DNA from: Stentor coeruleus
Lineage: Eukaryota > Ciliophora > Heterotrichea > Heterotrichida > Stentoridae
Reading direction: 5' to 3'
Length of the DNA: 64,000 bases
Assembly: GCA_001970955.1 (NCBI GenBank)
Contig: MPUH01000008.1
Coordinates: forward strand, 62,001 to 126,000
Each line of letters starts with the position of its first letter. Positions within the stretch are counted from its first letter, which is position 1. Below the pieces are notes generated by a model, which saw nothing but the letters and a program-made list of their open reading frames with translations, was not told the DNA's origin and ran no database searches. The position numbers were made by a program, and so were the translations under genes. Below, one piece after another: positions 1 to 9,838 of this stretch.

Positions 1-1019
1 TCACATATGCCGAGCCATCATTTTTAAAAGTTGTCCTTTCAGACCCAATCTTCCCTAAACGTTTCAGTATTTACTTCAAACTTGGGCTTATCTTCAAACG
101 TTTTGCTCATTTTCAAGACGCCATATCATACTTAGAAAAATCTTTACCAAGTGAAGAAAAAGTCCCAGCCTTATGTCAACTAGGTTACTGTCATTCACAA
201 ATCAATAAATATGATGAAGCTTTAACATGTTATAAAGAAGCTCATGATATAGGAAAAAACCCATATACAGCTTTATGCTTTGGATGGCATACAAGCTTTC
301 GTGATTCGGTTGCTGGTTTACAAATATTATATGAAGGGTTAACATTATGTAAAAAAGATACAGTTGAAGAATTAGATTTACTTTTTGCTATTGCTAGAGT
401 ACTTTATAGCAAAAAAGATTATGGTGAAGCTTCAAATTGTTATTACAAACTACTTAATAAAAACTCAGGGGATTTTAATTTGTGGAATAGTTTTGGGATA
501 ATGTGTGCTGAGATTGGTCAAGCATCTCAAGCTTTTAGATGTTTTATTAAAGCGTCAGAAATCGCCCCGAATAGTCCTGAAATATGGAATAATATCGGGT
601 CATTGTATTGGAAATCAGGACAGTTTAATGAATCTAAATTGGCTTATGAGAAAGCAAATAGGATAAGTACTGATACGAAATTTGTAAAGGAAGAGACTAA
701 GGAATATGTGTATTCAGAATGGAATATATCAGAATTACCTTATATGAAAAGAAGTGCTATAACGAAAATGAAATTAGATTTTATTGAACCTGAACCACCT
801 AGAGCTCCTGGGTTTGTTAATACTGGTACAGTAAATCCAAATGCTATTAACAATTATATGGCGATGATTGGATATATGAATTATGCTAGACAAGTTACAG
901 CAATGAGACAGTTTTATGAAAGGACTGGGACAGGTAGTGAAAATGATATTCAAGCTGCAGAAATATTAACGGATTTGTCACAGGTTATACCTATCAAAAG
1001 AGAAAGAGATAATCTTTAA
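1..1019 (+). CDS. Cyc8/Ssn6-UTX-like TPR protein, C-terminal part
   Basis: The frame is open from base 3 at the window edge to TAA at 1017-1019, giving about 338 visible residues, so the N-terminus lies outside the window. It contains several tetratricopeptide units. The first visible ones carry the phrase FPKRFSIYFKLGLIFK, which resembles the conserved TPR block of yeast Cyc8/Ssn6 and animal UTX/KDM6A. Those proteins act as transcriptional co-repressor scaffolds or in chromatin complexes. After the TPRs comes a tail rich in Pro, Asn and Met (PEPPRAPGFVNTGTVNPN). No JmjC domain is present in the visible part, which favours a Cyc8-like over a demethylase reading. The family call is from pattern recognition; another TPR scaffold is possible. 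It converges on the next gene with a 148-nt gap. Confidence 0.7.
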   Translation, partial: TYAEPSFLKVVLSDPIFPKRFSIYFKLGLIFKRFAHFQDAISYLEKSLPSEEKVPALCQLGYCHSQINKYDEALTCYKEAHDIGKNPYTALCFGWHTSFRDSVAGLQILYEGLTLCKKDTVEELDLLFAIARVLYSKKDYGEASNCYYKLLNKNSGDFNLWNSFGIMCAEIGQASQAFRCFIKASEIAPNSPEIWNNIGSLYWKSGQFNESKLAYEKANRISTDTKFVKEETKEYVYSEWNISELPYMKRSAITKMKLDFIEPEPPRAPGFVNTGTVNPNAINNYMAMIGYMNYARQVTAMRQFYERTGTGSENDIQAAEILTDLSQVIPIKRERDNL

Positions 1020-1091
1020 TAGGTAAAAATATTATAGATATCATTATATGCTTTTTAGAATATAAAATTAAGTTTTTTTATAAACCACATA

Positions 1092-1114
1092 GCTTTTTTT
1101 TATACAAAAAAAGC
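1092..1114. terminator. Perfect T/A hairpin between convergent genes
   Basis: A 9-bp perfect inverted repeat, GCTTTTTTT and AAAAAAAGC, encloses the loop TATAC. It lies 73 nt after the TPR gene stop and 54 nt beyond the stop of the opposing hydrolase-like gene. Similar T-run/ATA/A-run elements lie 48-51 nt after two other stops in this window. A role in 3'-end formation is inferred. Confidence 0.35.
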
Positions 1115-1167
1115 ATGATAATATTGATTTTTCTACAAATTACAATCTATGAGAACTAAAAATAAAC

Positions 1168-2289
1168 CTAAGGAATTTGGATTTTATTTTCCGTATACGC
1201 CCAGTTATGATGCTTGTGAATTGGGATCATCTTAGGAACATAAGCATCTCCAACTTCATCTAAAAACTCTTTCTCATTAGGCAAAAGGTCATTTCTCGAC
1301 CTAATCGGCACTGAAACCTTGCCAATTTCGCTCCTATCTTTAAGTAGTAAATGCACTCCATCAAACCATCTATAAAATTCAGCAATTCTTCTTGCAATTG
1401 AAGGTGCATGTTCAGTAAGATGTAAATTATGATTATCAGTATCATAATGATCTATAAACCTTCCATAAGTTCTATATAACACAGGAAACAAATTGTAAAT
1501 AGGAATTGTATTACTTGACATATGTACCCAAGGTGATCTTTCTGCATATAAAAACATAGCTCTTCCTGGATATAAACCAATCAATGGGAATTTGCCTATA
1601 TTTTTCCTCTTATCCTTAGCATTCATAGCTAAACTTAACTCATTAAACCCACTTCTCCAATATAATTGTTTACTTTCATCTTCAGCTAAATTTCCCATTA
1701 TCGTCCTTTGCAAGTTAGTATTTTTTATGTTTTTTCGTACTTGGGCATCAATACTAGCTCTTGTTGTTAAAGGCAATTTACTTACAAAGTCCACAGCATT
1801 TTTCAGTTCTTTATAAGCTACATGCTCTGTTAAGTCCATTGGGGAATAATCTAATGATACGACTGAAGTGATTCGATGGTATTTAAGAATCCCTGTTGTT
1901 ACGGCAATTTTACCCCCGAATCCACTTCCTATGACTGAGGCTGTAGTGATTTTATGCTTGTCCATAAAGCGAATTACATCATCAGCAAGTTCTTCTGGCT
2001 CCATAGATTCGTTTCTTTCGCTTAGCCAGGAGTTTCTGTAGCTTAAAAGCCATACGTTCCTCACCTCCAAGAGTTTTTTGTTGAATAGTGGCCTAAGAGA
2101 ATCTGGGTTTTCTAAGAGATCAGGGAAGGCTAGGATTGTTGGCATGTCGTTGCTGGTTGATTTTATCAAAGTACCTCGAAGCTGAAGTTTGTCACTTGCT
2201 TGAGTGAATTTGCTACTGAAATATCTGAGCATTATTAAGTATGAGAATATTAGAAAGATAAATAATGAAAAGTTGAATATGGGTTTCAT
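1168..2289 (-). CDS. ABHD11-like alpha/beta-hydrolase-fold protein, probable pseudoenzyme
   Basis: A protein of 373 residues with an N-terminal hydrophobic anchor (about residues 5-22). The fold signature follows: a PTILAFPDL strand, then the nucleophile-elbow region VIGSGFGGKIAV at 119-130, then SLDYSP, the layout seen in ABHD11-type hydrolases. In active members the elbow reads G-H-S-M-G-G-K. Here it reads G-S-G-F-G-G-K, so the nucleophile serine position is glycine. A candidate C-terminal histidine (HNLHLTEH) is present. The likely reading is a membrane-anchored, catalytically dead or altered hydrolase. The start ATG is followed directly by the anchor; the stop is TAG. An assembly error at one codon is possible but the frame is otherwise clean. 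Confidence 0.65.
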   Translation of the reverse strand: MKPIFNFSLFIFLIFSYLIMLRYFSSKFTQASDKLQLRGTLIKSTSNDMPTILAFPDLLENPDSLRPLFNKKLLEVRNVWLLSYRNSWLSERNESMEPEELADDVIRFMDKHKITTASVIGSGFGGKIAVTTGILKYHRITSVVSLDYSPMDLTEHVAYKELKNAVDFVSKLPLTTRASIDAQVRKNIKNTNLQRTIMGNLAEDESKQLYWRSGFNELSLAMNAKDKRKNIGKFPLIGLYPGRAMFLYAERSPWVHMSSNTIPIYNLFPVLYRTYGRFIDHYDTDNHNLHLTEHAPSIARRIAEFYRWFDGVHLLLKDRSEIGKVSVPIRSRNDLLPNEKEFLDEVGDAYVPKMIPIHKHHNWAYTENKIQIP

Positions 2290-2727
2290 ATTAAGAGAAC
2301 TGGTTTGATGTGAGAGATAAGGATGATTTTTGGTTTTTAGAATTTAGAATTTGTGTATAGAAGAAAGGCTATTTTTTATGTTAAATGGATATTTTTGGTA
2401 TTTGAAACTTGAAGGAACTATTTTAGAGATTTGATTATAATTATATTGAATATTTTTTGAATGAAAATACTTCATGTTAATTTTATAAAAGGTTATATAC
2501 AGTCTTAGATTATTTTCCCCATAATCAAAAATCAAATTAATAAAAAATACAAATACTAACTATATCTCAAAAAAAAAAATCCTCATAATAAAAACCCTAT
2601 CATCACATCTTATCTAAATCTTCTCAAATCATNGAATACTAACTATATCTCAAAAAAAAAAAAATCCTCATAATAAAAACCCTATCATCACATCTTATCT
2701 AAATCTTCTCAAATCATAATAATTTTC
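2290..2727. other. Intergenic, tandem minus-strand genes
   Basis: This stretch is the 5' flank of the hydrolase-like gene and the 3' flank of the 1110-residue gene. No supported gene is seen. The left half is G/T-rich and the right half C/A-rich on the plus strand. It holds one single-N junction with duplicated flanks. Confidence 0.6.
2552..2717. repeat. Duplicate flanks around single N at 2633
   Basis: Bases 2552-2632 recur at 2635-2717. The copies differ only in the length of an A-run (about 11 versus 13). A lone N sits between them. This is best read as two overlapping contig ends that were scaffolded without being merged. Confidence 0.85.
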
Positions 2728-5700
2728 TTAATTACCCACCTTGCTTTCAATCAGCCACAAAGGCAAAATCTCAGTAGACAAAGTCATACTAAAGCAACTT
2801 AAAGCTCTCCAGCTTTTCTCCAAATAATTACTAACCTGTACTTCCGGTTCAACCTGTGCATCATCATCAGAAATACTAACACAATCAACCATAGTATTCC
2901 TAAAAGCTTCTTGAGCTACAATCCCCAAAGGTCTAATTCCATTTTTAATAGCTGCACTATGCATGATTTTATAAAGTACCCCATTATACCATTTCCATAC
3001 CAATTCTGAAGATGGGACAACAAGTCTATGTATAATCTGTTTAGTTGAATCAAAAGCATAAACCCCTTCATTCATATTTTCAAGTACTCTAACTTCTTGT
3101 GAAAGACTAGTCCCAGTCCATGAACAATACATTAAATCAAAGTCTTTTATAACTTTTTGAAAGAAAGTTGAATAATCAGACATTTGCCCTTCACTCCAAT
3201 ATTGATGAAAAACAAGTATAGGTTTTGTATTTTTCCTAGTTTTCAGCATAGATTTCAGTCCAAGAAAACCATCACTTGCTTCTATGAGTTTGTTTCTATC
3301 ATAAAAAAGACTGATTATAAGACAATCTGCTATACGTTCCATAAATTTATATAAGAAAATTGTATTAAAAGCACTTGTATTCAGATGATTAGATACTGAA
3401 GTTGTGATAACTCGTGATGATGGGAATATAAGCAAAGTGTCATCTTTATTTTTAGCAAAACAAAAAGATAGGTCAGAAAGGTATAAATGGGATAATTTTT
3501 CTGCTGGTAAGTTGCTGAAAATAGCAATTTTTATTAGATGGTCTAAGATTTGTGTGATTGATGTTGAGTATATTGTTGAACTAATATTCTTATCTATATG
3601 ATATTGTCCTGGACTAGCATAAATAACGTTTTTTAATATCGATTGTTGATAGTTTTCTCTAATCGCAGTTTTCCATGTTGTCTCAAGTTCACTTTTACAA
3701 ACAATACTTTCTGATGTTTTTTCTATATCAGCTTTAATAAGAAGTTCTCTTTTTCTAGTGTTTTGAATAAGCATGATTTTCTCAACCGCATTTTCAAAAG
3801 CATTTCTACAAAGTTCTCCTAAATCAAAATGTGAATCAGCGTTAAAAAGATTATCATTCATTTGGTCTTGGATTTGTTCAAGTTTAGTTGAGTTCATTGC
3901 AGAATTTGATGTAACTTCTTCATGTAATAAAACTCTATCACTTGCCCATGCTGATTCTAATAACTCAGAAATCCTTTTAAATGAATAATCATAAGAGATA
4001 TTTTCACTGGTTTTATGAAGGATAAATAAAGGTCTTTCAATATCTCTCATAACACTAAGGTATTTAAGTAATAAATCACTATGATGTAAGTCTGGGATTT
4101 CAGCAAAATCAATAAGTAAAATAATAAAATCAGAAAAATAACTTCCTATAATCCAAGATGAGAGTTTATTGAAAATCCCATCTTTGAATATGTTATCCCC
4201 ATCGGTATCTTTTGGGTAGACTTCAATGAAATTTATAAGCATTTTAGGTTTACTGAATATATCAGAAAAATTCACGTCGCTTAAAGATAGGAAAAGTGCT
4301 GATAAAGGCTTTATTTTCATTGGACTTATAGATTCAGACATATAAAAATACCCTTGGACATAAGAATCTTTGATTAATAATGGGGTTACTTTTATTATAT
4401 TCGGCTCTTGGATAGGTTTTGCTAATAAACTTTTTGGCATTTCAAATACATCTTTGTATTTTATAGACACACAAAGCCCATAATCTTCTTCTTGGCTTTG
4501 AGTTTTGGTTTTACATTCAACTTCTGGGACGAGGATATATTTCAAAGTCCCTTCTAAGCTTTCTTTAAAACTTCTATGAAAATCAAAATCCTGTTTAAAA
4601 GATGAGCTTAAAGGTGCTTTGAAATTATTAAAAGAGTTTATTTTTTCTTCAATAAAATTATAACTCTGTTGTTTACTAGCTTCTAAATGATAAACATTTA
4701 GTTTTTCATCATAAAACCCAAATTTCGTTTTTAAAATATGACTGTTTACTTCTAATATTTTCATGATACTTATTGTAAGTTCTTGTGATACAGTTTCGAT
4801 ATTATTCCTAGAATACAAGAAAAATGTTGGTTTGAATTCTTGTTGAATTTTCCATTTAAGATGTAAAAGGCTCTGAAATACTTCATCAAGTTGTTCGTTT
4901 TCTAATAAAAATATCGTCACATCACTAAGATTATGGGCGAAAATACTAAGAAAAAGTAATTGAAACTGAGGGTCATCAACATAACTAGCCATTTCTACGC
5001 TTTTAAACTCATTTAGACGTATTTTAACTACTCGGTCATTAGTTTGAAAGTGTTCTTTAAGCAACTCAAAGTTCTCATCACCGATTTGTTTGTTTGAAAA
5101 ATTTATCAAACTAATAAAATAAGGGGGTTTTTTAGAAGGAAATGCTTCATGTGAAAGACTAAAATCACATTCTATATGTGATCTATAAATATAAGTTATC
5201 ATTCCTTTTTTATTTGTCACTCTTTCATATGAAAGTTCGCTTAAAAGCACTTCTTTAGAAAAAATCCCAATAGTTTTTTCTAGTTCCTTAGAATTTCTCT
5301 TAACTTTTTCTGATGTTTCAACTAAAGGTTGAAGCAAAGATTGGGTTGTGTTGATTTCTTGGTCTTCTTGTACCATCCACGTTTGCGAGTCTATATCTTT
5401 AGTTGAAATTACAATAGTTTCAGTCCCAACATGAGATATTATTGGTGAAAATTGCGTATAAGTTGATCTTTTTATTACTCTTTTAGGTTTAAACTCATAA
5501 TAACATGTTTCAAATGTGCATGTTTTATTTGAAAATTGGGTTTTGATTTTACTCATACCCAAATCTGTCATAGACACAGCTTCAGATGATATGATTTTAA
5601 AACTTGTCCCTTTGTCTTCTAATTTCATAGTCATCGATGTACCTCTTTCATCACATTCATATTCTTTTGTATTAGTTTCTTCTGATTTTACTATAATTTC

Positions 5701-6060
5701 TTCAGTACCTACAGGTGCATCAATATAAGTTTTTGGAATTTCAACTATGGTTTCTGTACATACTGATCTATTTTCTGATACATCTTTTATTGGCTCTGTT
5801 TGCTCATTAACAGTTTCTACTAATTCAGTATTTGTAAAATTCTCTGATGTAAGAACTGTTTGGGATTTAAGTATTTCTTTAGGATGTTCAGCTTTGATTT
5901 GCATGACTAGTTTTTTGACCTCGTTTTTTGATAGAAAAGAATCAGAAATAAAGTAAAGAGTTGTTGAAGTGAGGAGGCTAACAAGGAATGATTGAGAAAA
6001 GAATAAGAAAGTCAGCAGGCCTAAGACTGAGCAGATGCCCGCGCGGATTTTTATGTCCAT
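2728..6060 (-). CDS. Large orphan membrane protein with three NTPase-like repeat segments
   Basis: A protein of 1110 residues, TAA stop, no recognisable family. A hydrophobic stretch (about residues 8-38) suggests one or two N-terminal membrane segments. A low-complexity Glu/Thr-rich region follows to about residue 270. Three later segments share a layout: a short beta-like hydrophobic strand starting with Asp (DVTIFLLEN, DFIILLIDF, DCLIISLFY), then a helix, then a basic or acidic residue, Pro and a second strand (KPTFFLYSRN, RPLFILHKTSE, KPILVFHQYW). That spacing resembles the G3-to-G4 part of GTPase folds, but I see no intact P-loop. Three degenerate GTPase-like domains is an inference only. 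The ATG lies 8 nt after the stop of the upstream importin-like gene. Confidence 0.6.
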   Translation of the reverse strand: MDIKIRAGICSVLGLLTFLFFSQSFLVSLLTSTTLYFISDSFLSKNEVKKLVMQIKAEHPKEILKSQTVLTSENFTNTELVETVNEQTEPIKDVSENRSVCTETIVEIPKTYIDAPVGTEEIIVKSEETNTKEYECDERGTSMTMKLEDKGTSFKIISSEAVSMTDLGMSKIKTQFSNKTCTFETCYYEFKPKRVIKRSTYTQFSPIISHVGTETIVISTKDIDSQTWMVQEDQEINTTQSLLQPLVETSEKVKRNSKELEKTIGIFSKEVLLSELSYERVTNKKGMITYIYRSHIECDFSLSHEAFPSKKPPYFISLINFSNKQIGDENFELLKEHFQTNDRVVKIRLNEFKSVEMASYVDDPQFQLLFLSIFAHNLSDVTIFLLENEQLDEVFQSLLHLKWKIQQEFKPTFFLYSRNNIETVSQELTISIMKILEVNSHILKTKFGFYDEKLNVYHLEASKQQSYNFIEEKINSFNNFKAPLSSSFKQDFDFHRSFKESLEGTLKYILVPEVECKTKTQSQEEDYGLCVSIKYKDVFEMPKSLLAKPIQEPNIIKVTPLLIKDSYVQGYFYMSESISPMKIKPLSALFLSLSDVNFSDIFSKPKMLINFIEVYPKDTDGDNIFKDGIFNKLSSWIIGSYFSDFIILLIDFAEIPDLHHSDLLLKYLSVMRDIERPLFILHKTSENISYDYSFKRISELLESAWASDRVLLHEEVTSNSAMNSTKLEQIQDQMNDNLFNADSHFDLGELCRNAFENAVEKIMLIQNTRKRELLIKADIEKTSESIVCKSELETTWKTAIRENYQQSILKNVIYASPGQYHIDKNISSTIYSTSITQILDHLIKIAIFSNLPAEKLSHLYLSDLSFCFAKNKDDTLLIFPSSRVITTSVSNHLNTSAFNTIFLYKFMERIADCLIISLFYDRNKLIEASDGFLGLKSMLKTRKNTKPILVFHQYWSEGQMSDYSTFFQKVIKDFDLMYCSWTGTSLSQEVRVLENMNEGVYAFDSTKQIIHRLVVPSSELVWKWYNGVLYKIMHSAAIKNGIRPLGIVAQEAFRNTMVDCVSISDDDAQVEPEVQVSNYLEKSWRALSCFSMTLSTEILPLWLIESKVGN

Positions 6061-6068
6061 TTTATATT

Positions 6069-7574
6069 TTAGCTGAAATTAAAGTTTAAGGTGGAGGATA
6101 AAAGAGCTGAAGACTCATGCTGAGAAGTGTAAAAACGATTGCTGAGACTTAAAGCGTAGTTTTTAACATCTTGGTTTATATGATAAACAAGTTTACTTAT
6201 ATTGTGAAGTATTCCTGTCTGTTCTAATATTAAACAATCATCCATCAAATCAAAAATCCTATCAATCGACTCAAGTAAATTACATAACATTTCAGGTTCA
6301 GGAAAAATAAACCCTTCAGCAATCTCAACAAACCCATTACACTCTAATAACTTCTCAGCAGTCTTCAAAGGGGCAACCGTAGAGCAATTCTTCAACAAAT
6401 AACTTGCTTGTGTTCTGATTTCTTCATTATAATGCCTAAATCCTATTAATGTTCTTGAAAAAATTATATGTTCTAAAATGCATTCTGCATATTTTACATC
6501 ATCTCCAGCAATATTACTTAATAGCCAAAATGCATGTTTTACAGCATAAACATCTTCACAAAGGATAATATCATACAAACTATCTAATATTTGGCTATTA
6601 ATCAAAACTTGTATATGTCCCGGGCAAAAATAAGTGATATTAGCAAATGTTTTTAATGCTAATAAACGATATTCACCTTTATCACTTATATTTTTCATTA
6701 TCGTGCTTATCAAATTTGCCTCACAAAGGGTATAAGCCGTTTCTGTATAGCCAGAAATACAATAAAATGTTGAGAATATTTCAAGGATGTGATATTTTTT
6801 TAATATTTGACAAGATATGTCTATTAAAATCAAACATTCATCTGGACATATAAAGTCTGGACCACTACTTATTGAGAATAAACAATGGGCATATGCATTT
6901 GCTAAAGGTTCAGATAATTGATTATGAGATTTAAACTTATTGTATAAAGTCTGTATAAAACATAAATCAATTGTATGTCGCCAATATACTGGGTTTTCAG
7001 ACATTATGTTGGAAATTGCGATTAAAGAGTTTATAATGATTTCATTTGAAGTTAAAGATAAGGTTTGAAGAAGATTTCTTATAGTATCTGATTCATAAAG
7101 GATTTTTGTATATAGACTCGCCCCTGATGTGAGAATTCTTATTAAATAAGAAGCTTCTCTTATGTTTTCTTCGTATTGAGAAGGATTTATAAAAGAGAGT
7201 AGTTCGTTTGTGAAGTTTATGTTCATCAAAGCTGGGATTAAATTATCGTCATTTTGTTTTCTATAAGAATCCGCTAAATATTTCAGGATATGATAAGCCC
7301 AAATAGGGTTTTCATTTAAAATTCTCTTACAGAAAATCAGTTTTTCAATATCAGTAAGCCCTGGGTCAGTATTAAAACTTTCTGGAAGCGGCGGTAGATT
7401 TAATCTAGTTACAAACTCTGAGTTTTTACGACTAGGAACCAACAGTCCGATCCTTTTTTCCTTCCTCAAAGCTATGACAAATTCTTCTTTTGACCTTTTA
7501 AAAACTTCCTTTGGTAATTTAGCTAAATATTCTCTATGATCAAACATTCCAGGTTTTCTAGTCACAGTTTCCAT
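6069..7574 (-). CDS. Divergent importin-alpha (ARM-repeat karyopherin)
   Basis: A protein of 501 residues. The N-terminus has a basic stretch with ALRKEKR and VPSRK, resembling the core of the importin-beta-binding domain (ELRKxKR). Armadillo repeats fill about residues 70-490. Typical importin-alpha phrases are AFWLLSNIAGD and TFANITYFCPGH, where the latter sits in the place of the usual LGNIxTG block. Known members adapt NLS cargo to importin-beta. The Trp/Asn ladder for NLS binding is only partly visible, so cargo binding may differ. It is divergently paired with the PDSS2-like gene across 60 bp, and its TAA stop lies only 8 nt before the next gene on the same strand. Confidence 0.75.
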   Translation of the reverse strand: METVTRKPGMFDHREYLAKLPKEVFKRSKEEFVIALRKEKRIGLLVPSRKNSEFVTRLNLPPLPESFNTDPGLTDIEKLIFCKRILNENPIWAYHILKYLADSYRKQNDDNLIPALMNINFTNELLSFINPSQYEENIREASYLIRILTSGASLYTKILYESDTIRNLLQTLSLTSNEIIINSLIAISNIMSENPVYWRHTIDLCFIQTLYNKFKSHNQLSEPLANAYAHCLFSISSGPDFICPDECLILIDISCQILKKYHILEIFSTFYCISGYTETAYTLCEANLISTIMKNISDKGEYRLLALKTFANITYFCPGHIQVLINSQILDSLYDIILCEDVYAVKHAFWLLSNIAGDDVKYAECILEHIIFSRTLIGFRHYNEEIRTQASYLLKNCSTVAPLKTAEKLLECNGFVEIAEGFIFPEPEMLCNLLESIDRIFDLMDDCLILEQTGILHNISKLVYHINQDVKNYALSLSNRFYTSQHESSALLSSTLNFNFS

Positions 7575-7634
7575 ATTATTTTATGTTTAATTACACATAA
7601 AAGCAATGGGCAAAATACATGATTTACTTAATAA
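7575..7634. promoter_or_regulatory. 60-bp divergent promoter region
   Basis: Only 60 bp separate the importin-alpha start codon (minus) from the PDSS2-like start codon (plus), so both promoters must fit here or overlap coding sequence. The sequence is AT-rich. No specific motif can be assigned. Confidence 0.5.
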
Positions 7635-8816
7635 ATGCTGGCTGTTAATAGAATCATAGGTACTGTTTAGTTAGTGGCAGGGATAATGACTTCTTGTTTT
7701 CATAAAATGCCTGAAAGATTTTATTCAGTAGCAAATGTTTGTGCTAAACGATATTTACTTAACTACTTCGCTCATGGTCAGACTCCAGGACTCGAAATTT
7801 TCAAGTTATCTGAAATGTGTTCAAGAGAAAACCCAGTCCCTGTATCAGACCTACCAAATTTACGCAAGGAGTTTTATGCACCAGAAAGGAATCTTGGTGC
7901 AGAACAACTAGCCCCATATCTAAACGCAATTGATGAGAGTATTTGCAAAATGGTAAAACACATTTAGTTAAAAATTGACTTGAAAACCATGGACACGATA
8001 ATGAAATTTTTCACAGCATCTGAGACTAGAAACATTCATGCATCAATAATGTTATTAATGGCTAAATCCCTTGGCGAGATAAGCAGTCAGCAAAGTTTAT
8101 TCGCTGAAGTTATCGAACTGACAAACTTTGGGGGTATTCTTCATTCAAACATCCAAGATTCAATTAGTTCAATGTCTTTTATCCATAAACTTGTCGGTAA
8201 CAAAGGGATGATTCTAGGAGGTGATTATATGATTTCTAATGCGTAATATAAAAATAGATCAATACAATGCTGTAAAATCAATAGTTTACCTTTAATCCAA
8301 CTACTCTGTGTGATAATCCAAAACTATGCTCAAGGTGCATTAATAAAACCATCAGGAAACACAGCAAAAGATCGTCTTTTAAGCTATTGTAGAAGTACTT
8401 TTTATAGAAGTGTAAGTTTATTAGCTAATGGATGTCAAGGAATTGGATTTTTAGCTGGTAAAGCTCCTGAAATTTGTTATGAATATGGAGCACATATGGC
8501 AATGGCTTTAAAGGCAATTTCAGATATAAAAGAGTTTAAAGATGGGAATACGAATTCCTGGGCTTTCCCTGCACTTTTAGCATATGCAAAAGAAGGAGAA
8601 GATGTTTATAAGGAAATTGATAGAGGCGAAGGTTTGATAAGAACACAAACTTTAGCTTTGATGCATATTAAAGAAGCTGTTAATGCCTCTAGGAAATTGT
8701 CCCAGTCTCAGGANGCTTTGATGCATATTAAAGAAGCTGTTAATGCCTCTAGGAAATTGTCCCAGTCTCAGGAATTAGAAGAATTAGCTAGTGGGCTTAT
8801 AGGGAAAATACTTTAA
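7635..8816 (+). CDS. PDSS2: PDSS2-like polyprenyl diphosphate synthase subunit, 4 exons
   Basis: Four exons join through three 15-nt introns at 7660-7674, 7953-7967 and 8243-8257. Every join keeps frame and each intron carries an in-frame stop. The product is 378 codons as assembled, or about 358 if the 20-codon duplication around N 8714 is removed. The N-terminus (MLAVNRII) could be a mitochondrial presequence. Trans-prenyltransferase features are GNKGMILGGDYMISNAS near residue 170 and YGAHMAMALKAISD later, matching PDSS2 of the ubiquinone side-chain synthase. The first aspartate-rich motif (DDxxD) is replaced by HSNIQDS and the second is also absent, as in PDSS2, which partners catalytic PDSS1. 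The ATG at 7635 is chosen because splicing links it in frame. Confidence 0.85.
8655..8773. repeat. Duplicate flanks around single N at 8714
   Basis: Bases 8655-8713 and 8715-8773 are identical 59-mers. With the N they add exactly 60 nt, so the reading frame survives and a false 20-residue repeat appears in the PDSS2-like product. Assembly artefact is the likely cause. Confidence 0.9.
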
Positions 8817-8935
8817 GAATGCGGTAATAATAATGGAATAGAATTGAGTTGTATGGATTATAAAATTCTATCTAAATATTATCTTCTTAACTAAGATCTA
8901 ATAAAATCTACTAAAAATGCTTATGTAATTTTTAT

Positions 8936-9838
8936 TTATGTTTTACTTTCCCTTCTAAAACTATCTGAAATTCTTTCATCATAATTAATAATCCCATCTG
9001 ACAATATATCTTTAGCAATCTCAGATAATGTATGAAATGAGCATTCTTTTAACGTGTATATATATCCAAGCATAAAAGTAAAAGGTAATAATTCTCCTAA
9101 GTAAAATAGTAAAAAAAATAAAACACAACTATATAAAATATACCTGTTTGTATATGAGTTTGAATTCATGAATGCAGCAGGCATACTATATTCACATGCA
9201 ATAGCTATAAAAAAACTCATATTAAATAATATAATATTTTTCTTTGCTTTTTTATAATCCTCTCTACTACCAATAGCCTTATAAGTTTTTAATAACTGTA
9301 TTGAAGATATAAATGATGCTATTTGAACACTTATAACTAATGACATAAAGTAAAAAAAATCGATAATTGTAATATAGTTGTTGTTTTGCACTGCATAAGT
9401 AAGTAAATAAAAAGAACTTGTGAATATACCGATGATGATAAATACAAGTCTAATTTTTTTCATTTTACTTATCTTTTCTTCAGCTTCTATATATTGATTG
9501 TAATTAAGATTCAATGATAATAATATATAAAAAATAACAAAAAGGATATTGAAATAACAACAAGTTGAAAAGTTGTTGAATAAAATCTTCAAAGGTATTT
9601 CTGAGGTATAGTATGCTGAAGTTAGTAATAAAATTCTGACTATTTAGGAAATACATAAACTAACAAGGAGGATAAAAATATCAAGTAAAACTATTTCAGA
9701 TTTATATGCTGAGATTATTGTAAATTTGAATCTAAGCAGTGAAGCTGTGCATAAACATCCATAGTATACTATAAGCATCCAATAAAAAATAAGAAATGTG
9801 CTGTCTTCGGAATGGAACACGTAAATAGGGTCTCTCAT
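8936..9838 (-). CDS. Multi-pass (about 7-TM) family protein, copy 1
   Basis: Two exons join by removing the 15-nt intron GTATTTCCTAAATAG (minus strand, 9640-9654), giving 295 residues; without splicing an in-frame TAA interrupts it. The protein is mostly hydrophobic with about seven membrane spans. After the first span comes LRFKFTIISAYKSEIV, shared in form with the three paralogues in this window ([LQ]RhK[FY], then YK or KK and Q/E-I). A second shared element is R-x-I/L-L-L after TM2. The soluble tail (DILSDGIINYDERI) matches the tail of copy 2. Function is unknown. The pattern faintly resembles TOM1/THH1 or GPR137-type seven-helix proteins, but this is not secure. Confidence 0.75.
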
